DNA of 6,230 nucleotides from Chloroflexota bacterium (GTDB taxonomy: Bacteria; Chloroflexota; Dehalococcoidia; Tepidiformales; Tepidiformaceae): positions 1 to 6,230 of the forward strand of contig CAUJEQ010000108.1 in assembly GCA_963169135.1 (NCBI GenBank), read 5' to 3'. Below are positions 1-5,280 of the stretch, one piece after another. Position 1 is the stretch's first letter. Every line of letters starts with the position of its first letter. The position numbers and the translations under genes were made by a program. The notes under the pieces are model-generated. The model was not told the origin of the DNA, made no database searches, and saw only the letters and a program-made list of their open reading frames with translations.

Positions 1-1
1 G

Positions 2-241
2 CTGCCATTCCTTCTCGGCATGGGCGGCGTTGCCGCCTGGCGGGCCTCCCGCCGCTCCGACGAGCACGACCGCGAGCGCGCCGCAGCCTGGCGCGACGAC
101 TCGCTCGACGACTGGCGCAAGGAGCGCGAGCGCATGGCCGAGGAAGAGCGCGCCCGCCGCGCCACTGCCGAAACGGAGACCCACACCGGCTCCACCCGCG
201 AAGGCGACGAGAAGAAGCAGCACCAGCGGATTGGTGGGTAG
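2..241 (+). CDS. C-terminal end of a probable membrane protein (5' truncated)
   Basis: The reading frame is open from the left edge of the window to a TAG at 239-241, so about 79 C-terminal residues are visible. The first residues read LPFLLGMGGVAAW, hydrophobic and glycine-rich like the end of a membrane helix. They are followed by Arg-Arg and then a long tail almost entirely of Arg, Glu, Asp, Lys and Ala, including the helix-forming stretch DDWRKERERMAEEERARR. This pattern fits a membrane protein with a cytoplasmic, possibly coiled-coil, C-terminal tail. The Met at 20-22 could be a start, but there is no good ribosome site in the few bases before it, and the hydrophobic residues upstream favour a gene that begins outside the window. 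No family is recognised and no function is offered. An imperfect stem (252-258 with 271-278, one bulge, no T run) follows the stop and is too weak to call a terminator. Confidence 0.5.
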   Translation: MPFLLGMGGVAAWRASRRSDEHDRERAAAWRDDSLDDWRKERERMAEEERARRATAETETHTGSTREGDEKKQHQRIGG

Positions 242-306
242 GCGGAGGGCCGGGTCGGGGATCAGGACGGCCGAACCCTGTGGCGGCTGTTCCCTCAAGT
301 GCTAGA

Positions 307-340
307 TTGTTATTGCGCCGCCAGGGCGGACCAATTTAGA
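307..340 (+). promoter_or_regulatory. Possible promoter and operator dyad upstream of the toxin-antitoxin operon
   Basis: This is an A/T-rich patch in an otherwise G+C-rich gap, 47-80 bases before the antitoxin start. It holds a -35-like TTGTTA (307-312) and weak -10-like sequence near 332-340 (CAATTT / TTTAGA) at long or imperfect spacing. Between them is the perfect dyad CCGCC-AG-GGCGG (318-329). Antitoxins of this type commonly repress their own operon, so a dyad between promoter boxes is a sensible operator position. The boxes are poor matches and the call is only suggestive. Confidence 0.22.
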
Positions 341-386
341 GTACCGGCCCGGCGCAGTATCGCGCTGGCGGGGAGCAACAGCAGGG

Positions 387-1067
387 ATGGGTCGACGCGA
401 AATACCAGAGCAGTTGTTGGCACGCCTGTACGGCTTCGCGGACGCGGATCGGATTGCCGGCGTTAGCCGTGGCACGGCCAAGAGGTGGCTCGCTGGCTAC
501 AGTTACACACGCCTCGACGGCACACGAGTCTCTCAGCCTCCAGTGACTCCGGGGCGGGAGGTACCTATCGCGGGCGTCTCTTTTACGGACCTCGTGGAAT
601 TGGTAGCCATCGGTGGGTTGAAGGCACACGGGTTCACCGTGCCGACAATCCGGAAGATCGTTCGCAACTGCCGGGACCTCTTCGCTGAGCCCTATCCGCT
701 CTCCACCGAAGTGTTCAAGGTGGATGGCCGGGACGTGTTCGTCAGCCGCGACTCCGCCCTCCATGACGTGCTCCATCGCCGTGGAGCGATGGCGTGGGAT
801 GAAGTCCTCGGCCCATTCCTTGACACGCTGGACTACCGGGATGCGTTTGCGTATCGCTGGTGGCCCCTGGGTCGCACCAAGCCGGTCGTTGTCGACCCTT
901 CGTATGGTTTCGGACTCCCGGTCATTGTGGGAAGTGGGGTCCGAACCGAGATCATCCGGGAGCGCGTGGAAGTCGGTGACTCCTATCAGCAGATTGCCTA
1001 TGACTTCAACGTAGACATAGCCGAGATCGAGTCTGCCATTCAATTCGAGCTGCAACGCGCTGCATGA
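387..1067 (+). CDS. vapB45: DUF433-domain antitoxin, VapB45-like
   Basis: A 226-residue protein, likely the antitoxin and transcriptional autorepressor of the operon; it should bind and block the PIN-like toxin encoded next. Residues about 15-38 (YGFADADRIAGVSRGTAKRWLAG) look like a helix-turn-helix. Residues about 65-91 (FTDLVELVAIGGLKAHG then VPTIRKI) form a conserved-looking linker typical of this two-domain family. Residues about 156-222 match the DUF433 pattern: a VVVDPSYGFGLPVIVGSGVRT core, then the second helical motif EVGDSYQQIAYDFNVDIAEIESAIQFE. The length is close to that of VapB45 proteins such as the mycobacterial one. The ATG at 387 has GGGGAG (370-375) 11 bases upstream. The stop overlaps the toxin start as ATGA (1064-1067), indicating translational coupling. 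The base composition is lower in G+C than the central genes, consistent with transfer. The family assignment is from recognition of the motifs, not a search. Confidence 0.85.
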   Translation: MGRREIPEQLLARLYGFADADRIAGVSRGTAKRWLAGYSYTRLDGTRVSQPPVTPGREVPIAGVSFTDLVELVAIGGLKAHGFTVPTIRKIVRNCRDLFAEPYPLSTEVFKVDGRDVFVSRDSALHDVLHRRGAMAWDEVLGPFLDTLDYRDAFAYRWWPLGRTKPVVVDPSYGFGLPVIVGSGVRTEIIRERVEVGDSYQQIAYDFNVDIAEIESAIQFELQRAA

Positions 1068-1444
1068 TCTTCCTGGACCGTTCGATACCCAAGAGCGTTG
1101 CGGAGGCTCTGAAACTGGTGAGGACGGGGGATATTCGCTGGCTCGAAGATGAGTTTGCCCACGATACTCCCGACGAGTCATGGATCCCGGACATCGCGGC
1201 TCGGGGTTGGCTTACGATCTCTCGCGACAAGAAGATCCGGACCCGCCTCCGGCAACGCGCTCTCGTGCGCGACCACGGGATGGGCTGTTTCATTCTCCAA
1301 CAGAAGCAAGACCCAACCCGCTGGCAATACCTCAAACTCTTGGCCGCCAACCTTGACGAGTGGGAGAGGGTGTTTGCCTCAACGCCGAAGCCGTTCATGC
1401 GTCTCGTGGATGCAACCGGCAAGAGCCGCGATTTCCCGCTCTGA
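1064..1444 (+). CDS. vapC45: PIN-like toxin, VapC45-like
   Basis: A 126-residue protein, likely the ribonuclease toxin of the pair. PIN-type toxins cut RNA using a cluster of acidic residues and Mg2+. Visible acidic candidates are Asp5 in the N-terminal FLDRSIP, Asp37/Glu38 in the TPDESWIPDIAARGW motif, and Asp55 in TISRDKKIR. This order (FLD-R-x-I/L-P, then TPDExW, then G-W-x-x-x-(S/T)RDKxIR) is the signature of the VapC45 or 'PIN-like domain' family rather than classical VapC. The ATG at 1064 overlaps the antitoxin stop by four bases, so translation is probably coupled; no strong separate ribosome site is seen. There is no membrane segment. The domain looks complete, with no frameshift or obvious loss of a catalytic residue, so the toxin is probably active. 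The target RNA cannot be read from sequence. Confidence 0.82.
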   Translation: MIFLDRSIPKSVAEALKLVRTGDIRWLEDEFAHDTPDESWIPDIAARGWLTISRDKKIRTRLRQRALVRDHGMGCFILQQKQDPTRWQYLKLLAANLDEWERVFASTPKPFMRLVDATGKSRDFPL

Positions 1445-1463
1445 ACGTCCCAGCCTCCCACCC

Positions 1464-1469
1464 TAATAT
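1464..1469 (+). promoter_or_regulatory. Possible -10 box for the MoaD/ThiS-like gene
   Basis: TAATAT, five of six matches to TATAAT allowing for position, lies 35 bases before the ATG at 1505 in the only A/T-rich stretch of the gap. No convincing -35 hexamer lies 16-18 bases upstream, and a T5 run (1473-1477) follows. The stretch could instead be part of the toxin gene's tail. Confidence 0.22.
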
Positions 1470-1504
1470 CGCTTTTTCACGATGCCTCCGCTACCCTTAC
1501 CCCC

Positions 1505-1744
1505 ATGACCGTCTCCGTCACCTGGTTCCCTACACTCGTCAAGCGCACCCGCTCGAAGCAGCCGCAAACCGTCGTCGAGTGGCGCGCCGGACTCACCCCG
1601 CGCGAAGTCTTCCTCGCTGAGGGCTTCAACGAAGCTGACGCCGAAGCCGTGATGGTGATCATCAACGACGCCCAGGCCGGCCACGCCGACGTACTCAAGG
1701 ACGGCGACCGCCTCGAATTTATGGTCAGCATTCAGGGCGGCTGA
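1505..1744 (+). CDS. MoaD/ThiS-like ubiquitin-fold sulfur-carrier protein
   Basis: A 79-residue protein with the beta-grasp pattern of MoaD/ThiS carriers: an N-terminal strand VSVTWFPTLVKRT, a central helix after GLTPREVFLAEGFNEADAEAV, the strand-turn VMVIINDAQAG, and the closing LKDGDRLEFMVSIQGG. The C-terminus is exactly Gly78-Gly79, the end that an E1-like enzyme (MoeB/ThiF type) adenylates and converts to a thiocarboxylate. In molybdopterin synthase MoaD supplies sulfur to the pterin, and ThiS supplies the thiazole sulfur; related carriers serve other pathways or modify proteins. No moa, thi or E1 gene is in the window, so the pathway is open. The ATG at 1505 has no clear Shine-Dalgarno site (a pyrimidine-rich leader precedes it), so a weak or leaderless start is possible. 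A 5-bp stem (1755-1759 with 1768-1772) follows the stop and is a weak terminator candidate. Confidence 0.75.
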   Translation: MTVSVTWFPTLVKRTRSKQPQTVVEWRAGLTPREVFLAEGFNEADAEAVMVIINDAQAGHADVLKDGDRLEFMVSIQGG

Positions 1745-1873
1745 GGCTGGCCGAAGCGCAACGCCCCGCGCTCACCTCTTTGGACATTCGGACACCGATT
1801 CGGGACTCGTTTGGCCGTTTCGCGCGGGAGGCAGCGCCCGGCACCATGGGGTCACGAACTACGAGGTGCACCC

Positions 1874-2293
1874 ATGGCCACCGACCCCGCAACGCCCCGT
1901 GAGTACCTCACGGGCAACAGGCGCCACCGTCGCATCCTTTATCGCGCGCTCATGCGGCGCCCGTTCCGGCACGACTTGGACACCGACATCATCGAGGGGA
2001 TCTACCGGGACACCGAGGGCGAACCCCTGGGGCGCCTGATCGCGACCGAAACGCCGCCGCCGCTGGACCGCTTCGTCGTTTTGCCGCACGAGGACATTCC
2101 CCTGGTCCACGTCGAGTCCGCTCTCGAAGCAGATGGCCGCCTGAGCGGCTACGAACAGGTCTTCGGGCTGCTCTACGACCCCGCGGAGACACCCGCGCCG
2201 GGCGTGCGCGATACTGGCGACCGCTGGGAAAGCGGCGACCTCGTGGTCTACACCTTCGAGTCGGATGAGGAAGCGCTCGTAGCGCAAGGGTAA
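1874..2293 (+). CDS. Hypothetical protein, 139 residues, unrecognised
   Basis: I do not recognise this family. The frame could begin at 1811, but the ATG at 1874 has GAGG (1863-1866) seven bases upstream, and the extra N-terminal residues from 1811 look non-coding (Arg/Pro/Gly rich), so 1874 is chosen. The protein is soluble-looking, with no signal peptide or membrane segment. It opens with a basic region (residues about 9-33, with NRRHRRILYRALMRRPFRHD), which could contact nucleic acid or phosphate. It continues as an acidic mixed alpha/beta region with PPPLDRFVVLPHEDIPLVHVE and a closing WESGDLVVYTFESDEEALVAQG. The codon choice is strongly G/C at third positions like the central genes, supporting a real, resident gene. 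It is followed by a hairpin with a T-rich tail at 2372-2403. It sits alone, converging on the capA-like gene, so context suggests no function. Confidence 0.6.
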   Translation: MATDPATPREYLTGNRRHRRILYRALMRRPFRHDLDTDIIEGIYRDTEGEPLGRLIATETPPPLDRFVVLPHEDIPLVHVESALEADGRLSGYEQVFGLLYDPAETPAPGVRDTGDRWESGDLVVYTFESDEEALVAQG

Positions 2294-2371
2294 GCGGCGG
2301 CGTGGCAGTGTCTGTGGCTGCGGGTGGCGCCCGTGTAACAGCACCTTGAGCACGGCGTCGCCAGGTCCGAG

Positions 2372-2403
2372 GCGCGCCAGGGATGGCGCGCTGGGATGTT
2401 TGT
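2372..2403 (+). terminator. Perfect 8-bp hairpin with T-rich tail, probable terminator of the 139-residue gene
   Basis: Arms GCGCGCCA (2372-2379) and TGGCGCGC (2384-2391) pair perfectly around a GGGA tetraloop, which is of the stable GNRA type. About six bases later comes the short T-rich stretch TGTTTGTTG (2397-2405). It lies 78 bases after the stop at 2293. The T tract is interrupted and not immediately adjacent to the stem, so it is an imperfect intrinsic terminator. Its stem is nearly shared with the hairpin at 2482-2501. Confidence 0.45.
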
Positions 2404-2481
2404 TGCCCGGTCGCCGTTGATTCCCCGCGCACGAGTCATCGGGAACCCAACCGTCATCGCCCGTGGTGTGCCGACGCGGCA

Positions 2482-2501
2482 GCGCGTCATGACTGACGCG
2501 C
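2482..2501 (-). terminator. Perfect 8-bp hairpin just after the capA-like stop
   Basis: Arms GCGCGTCA (2482-2489) and TGACGCGC (2494-2501) pair perfectly around a TGAC loop. The element lies 17 bases beyond the minus-strand stop codon at 2519-2521, a usual terminator position. There is no T tract on either side, so termination by this hairpin alone is uncertain; it could instead protect the 3' end of the mRNA or be a protein-binding dyad. Confidence 0.35.
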
Positions 2502-2518
2502 CTCGGATGGGCCCCGCG

Positions 2519-4339
2519 CTACTCCGGCAGGCCGGCGGATGCGTCGACCACGTCGCCCAGGACCTCTGCGCGGGTCTCGCCCTCCACGAACACAGGCTTG
2601 TACCGCTCCTCGATCTCGTACGGGACCAACCGCACCGTAGCCAGCTTCGCCCCGTGGAAGGTGGCTTCGAGCAGGTAGCCCTGGGTGTGCTCGGGCGTGC
2701 GCGTCTGGTCGAAGATGAAGTTGCCGAGCGCGTAGGCAATGAACGCGCTCCCGCGCAGTTCGATGCCCTGCACCCAGTGCGCCTGGTTGCCAACCACCAG
2801 GTCCGCGCCCGCATCGACGGCCGCGCGCAGCGCCTTCAGGCTGCGCGGGCTCGGGTCATGCGTGTCCTCATACCCGCTCTGCACCTGCATGATGACGACA
2901 TCGACCTCTTCCTTCAGTTTCCGGATGCGCTCCTCGAACCGGGTGAGCGCCAGCAATTCGGCCGGCTTATAGAAGGCAGGCTCCTCGGGAGGCGTGTCCT
3001 GCTCGTCCTCGTAGCTGTCGTCGAGCGGGGCAGTGCCGGGATCGGTCTCGGTGGCCTGGAGGTGCTCCGCCGCGATGTCGTCGAAGCCCAGCACGCCGAA
3101 CTTCAGGCCGTTGACCTCGAAGATGGCCGGCGCGAACGCCTCTTCGAGGTTGGCGCCGCCGCCGACCGTCTTGATCCCGGCTTCGTTGAGCAGCTCGATG
3201 GTGCGGAGCATCGCCTGGCTGCCGCAGCCGCCCTCGGCGCAGTCGAAGATATGGTTTGTCGCGATCGTGACGCCGTCGATCCCGGCCACGGTCAGCCCCT
3301 CGATGACCTCCGGCGGCGAAGTCAAGTTCGGGAACTCCATCACGATGCAGCCGTACGGCTCGGCGATGTCCTGGATGCTCCCGTCGAGTGACCCGAGAGC
3401 AAGATCGGCTGCGGCCAGGTACTCGCCCACGGGGCCGCGGAGGGCAGCGCCCCAGTCGCCGCTGGCCTCGATAGCTGCAAGCGAGCAGCGCGACATGAGG
3501 ATGTCGCCGGTGGCAACCACGGTGGTGATCTCGGGCAGCCCGGCCGCGATTGCGGCGCGGACCTCCTGCACATGCCCTTCGCCCGCCGGCGTGTGGGCCT
3601 CGACGCGCCAGCGCTCCGCGAAGGGCCATTCGGCGGGGTCGCCGGTGCCGCGGGCGATGTCAACGCCATCGATGGCGAGCGCGACCATCCCCGGCGAGAG
3701 CTCCTCCAGCGGCACGACGGACAGGATGCCCGAGTCCACGGCCATGGCCTCGCGCAGGACCTCGTAGCTCGTCAGGCTCTCGAAGACGGTGAGGGACTCG
3801 CTGAGCGAGGGTCCGGAGCGTGCCGACACCAGCGGCTCAATGTAGGACCGCAGGTCTGCGGTGTTGACGAGTGAGACCTGGACCTGGCGTTCGAGGCCGC
3901 CCACCTCGCTCCAGTCCGTGATCGCACCGGAAGCGAGGTCCGCGAGCTGCTCGCGAGTCAGGCTATCGACGCCCGCGCCGAGGGCCGCGACGAGCACGAA
4001 GTAGCGGGTGACCACGCTTCCCTCGCCGCCAACCTGGATGAACTCGATGTCCGGTGTCTTCCCGGTTTCGGCCGGGCTGAGCGCGAGGCCTTCCGCGCCC
4101 GGCGGGAGCGGCCCCGAGAAGGTGATCTCCCGGGGGGCCGGTTCCACCATCGGCGTGGGGGTTGCCTCGTCCACGGGCTGGCGGGGCTCGCCATCCGAGA
4201 TCGCCGCTACCAGTACGAACGCAAGCGCCAGCAGGCTGCCGCTGAGCGCGGCGATAGAGAGGACGAAGGCCGGCAACCAGGGGTTGCGTGGGCGCGGCTC
4301 CGGCTGGTTGGCCATTGAGAGCATGGTCGCCGCGGGCAT
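2519..4339 (-). CDS. Membrane-anchored PstS-like / CapA-family (PGA_cap) fusion protein
   Basis: A 606-residue protein. Residues about 22-47 (AFVLSIAALSGSLLALAFVL) form one N-terminal membrane anchor without a lipobox Cys, followed by a Pro/Thr-rich linker, so the rest is probably extracytoplasmic. Residues about 71-262 resemble a phosphate-type periplasmic binding domain, best seen in SLTREQLADLASGAITDWSE followed by VGG. Residues about 272-575 are a CapA / poly-gamma-glutamate-synthesis metallophosphatase-like domain: ATGDILMSR (276-284), ATNHIFD (360-366), GADLVVGNQAHWVQGIE (511-527), YALGNFIFDQ (536-545). Two usual metal-site elements are altered: the His-Trp-Gly motif reads QSG (487-489), and Gly-His-His-Pro-His reads GNQAH (517-521). 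Four cysteines (285, 331, 367, 372) could form disulfides. Real CapA members act in polymer export or cell-surface processing; the substrate here is unknown. Alternative starts are Met6 and Met9; Met9 is plausible because a hairpin abuts the Met1 codon. Confidence 0.78.
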   Translation of the reverse strand: MPAATMLSMANQPEPRPRNPWLPAFVLSIAALSGSLLALAFVLVAAISDGEPRQPVDEATPTPMVEPAPREITFSGPLPPGAEGLALSPAETGKTPDIEFIQVGGEGSVVTRYFVLVAALGAGVDSLTREQLADLASGAITDWSEVGGLERQVQVSLVNTADLRSYIEPLVSARSGPSLSESLTVFESLTSYEVLREAMAVDSGILSVVPLEELSPGMVALAIDGVDIARGTGDPAEWPFAERWRVEAHTPAGEGHVQEVRAAIAAGLPEITTVVATGDILMSRCSLAAIEASGDWGAALRGPVGEYLAAADLALGSLDGSIQDIAEPYGCIVMEFPNLTSPPEVIEGLTVAGIDGVTIATNHIFDCAEGGCGSQAMLRTIELLNEAGIKTVGGGANLEEAFAPAIFEVNGLKFGVLGFDDIAAEHLQATETDPGTAPLDDSYEDEQDTPPEEPAFYKPAELLALTRFEERIRKLKEEVDVVIMQVQSGYEDTHDPSPRSLKALRAAVDAGADLVVGNQAHWVQGIELRGSAFIAYALGNFIFDQTRTPEHTQGYLLEATFHGAKLATVRLVPYEIEERYKPVFVEGETRAEVLGDVVDASAGLPE

Positions 4340-4343
4340 GACA

Positions 4344-4358
4344 CCCGGTCAAACCGGG
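4344..4358 (-). promoter_or_regulatory. Hairpin in the HDOD-to-capA gap, next to the capA-like start
   Basis: On the minus strand the sequence is CCCGGT-TTG-ACCGGG, a perfect 6-bp stem with a 3-base loop. It begins four bases upstream of the first candidate ATG (4337-4339) and lies inside the 45-base gap after the HDOD gene. No T run follows, so it is not a classic terminator. In the mRNA it would cover the ribosome-binding area of the Met1 start, which argues for a downstream start (Met9, 4313-4315) or for translational control of the second gene. Confidence 0.3.
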
Positions 4359-4384
4359 CAGCACCTCACCGTGCGGCGCCGACG

Positions 4385-5251
4385 TCAGCTCGCCTTCGCG
4401 TACCAGGTCTCGGGCGTGCCCGATGCGCTTTCGATGAAGGAGAAGGCCCGGTTGAGCACACGCTCGATGCCGCCGCAGACCGCCTCGACTTCCGCCAGGT
4501 CGGGCGGCAGGGGCGCCAGGTCGCCGAACTCCAGGTCGTAGCCGCAGTACAGGCCGTAGTGGAGCACCAGCCGGTTGGCCTGGGCCACCACCCCCGGCAG
4601 GCCGTCGCCCGTGGTGAGCGACTCATCGTGGTGACAGCGGACCGCATCGACCAGGTGGCCCGGGAACTTCCAGAGTTCGCCCAGCGCCTTGCCGACTTCG
4701 TCGTGGGAGTATCCCGTCGCGATCTGTTCGGCGATATGCAGCGAGCATTCGCCGCGGCGGGCCATAGCCACGGCCTGCGCAAACTCGGCCGGCATGACCT
4801 GGCGGACCACAAGGCGGCCGATGTCGTGGAGGATGCCCGCCGTGAAGGCGTCTTCGGGCTTGACCGCGAAGCTCTTCTTGGCCAGCGCTTCGGCCGCGAC
4901 CGCTACGGCCACGCTGTGTCCCCAGAAGAGGTCGAGGTCGAAGCCATCGTCCTGCCCGCGCTTGAACGTGTTCATGAGGCTGGCGCCGACGGCCACCTGG
5001 CGCACCTGCTTGAATCCGAGCATGACCACCGCTTCGCGCACCGTGCTGATGCGGCGGGCAAAGCCGTAGTATGCCGAGTTGCTGATGCGGATGAGCTTGG
5101 CCGTGAGGGCCTGGTCGGTCGCCAGCACCTGGGCCAGGTCCATCGCGCTCGTCTTCTCGTCCTCGGCCATGCCCATCACGCGGGCCGCGACCGCGGGGAG
5201 CGGCGGCAGGTCGTCAACTCGGCTCAACAGTCCAGCGGCATCCTTACCCAT
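4385..5251 (-). CDS. HDOD domain signalling protein
   Basis: A 288-residue cytoplasmic protein consisting almost entirely of one HDOD domain, an HD-superfamily fold used in bacterial signalling and regulation of motility, biofilm or stress responses. The order of motifs is classic: LPPLP (15-19), a DQALTAKLIRISNSAYYG block (46-63), ISTVREAVVMLGFKQVRQV (68-86), W110-G-H112-S, the AFTAGILHDIGRLV block (135-148) with H142-D143, YSHDEVG (181-187) and CHH (206-208). Retention of His-Asp does not prove phosphodiesterase activity, since most HDOD proteins lack a shown enzyme function. There is no fused receiver, GGDEF or EAL domain. The frame extends upstream to 5416, but those residues overlap the divergent gene and look non-coding, whereas the domain begins just after the ATG at 5249-5251. 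No Shine-Dalgarno site is visible. A GTG at 5252-5254 is adjacent and could also serve. The gene may be co-transcribed with the capA-like gene 45 bases downstream. Confidence 0.88.
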   Translation of the reverse strand: MGKDAAGLLSRVDDLPPLPAVAARVMGMAEDEKTSAMDLAQVLATDQALTAKLIRISNSAYYGFARRISTVREAVVMLGFKQVRQVAVGASLMNTFKRGQDDGFDLDLFWGHSVAVAVAAEALAKKSFAVKPEDAFTAGILHDIGRLVVRQVMPAEFAQAVAMARRGECSLHIAEQIATGYSHDEVGKALGELWKFPGHLVDAVRCHHDESLTTGDGLPGVVAQANRLVLHYGLYCGYDLEFGDLAPLPPDLAEVEAVCGGIERVLNRAFSFIESASGTPETWYAKAS

Positions 5252-5260
5252 CACGTGATG
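5249..5260. promoter_or_regulatory. Perfect 12-bp palindrome over the HDOD start codon
   Basis: CATCACGTGATG equals its own reverse complement and includes the HDOD start codon (5249-5251). It lies at the HDOD side of the divergent intergenic region shared with the HEPN-domain gene. A dimeric regulator could bind here and affect the HDOD gene or both genes. A chance palindrome of this length is uncommon in a stretch this short but not impossible. Confidence 0.3.
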
Positions 5261-5280
5261 ACTGTCGGCGGATCGGGCGC

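Noticed and set aside
252..278. Imperfect stem GGGTCGG / CCGAACCC as a terminator for the first gene
   Set aside because: The stem needs a bulge, the loop is long and no T run follows.
336..1181. Long minus-strand open frame (281 residues) opposite the toxin-antitoxin genes
   Set aside because: It is antisense to two recognisable genes, its translation is rich in Arg, Pro and Ser without any motif, and it ends at no sensible boundary.
1784..1806. Near direct repeat ATTCGGAC / ATTCGGGAC before the 139-residue gene
   Set aside because: Only two short, imperfect copies with no neighbouring promoter boxes; within chance for this composition.
1811..1873. Upstream start for the 139-residue protein
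   Set aside because: The extra 21 residues are Arg/Pro/Gly rich and the ATG at 1874 has a well-spaced GAGG.
2396..3391. Plus-strand open frame of 331 residues opposite the capA-like gene
   Set aside because: It mirrors the codons of the minus-strand gene, which has clear CapA motifs; long antisense frames are expected in DNA this rich in G+C.
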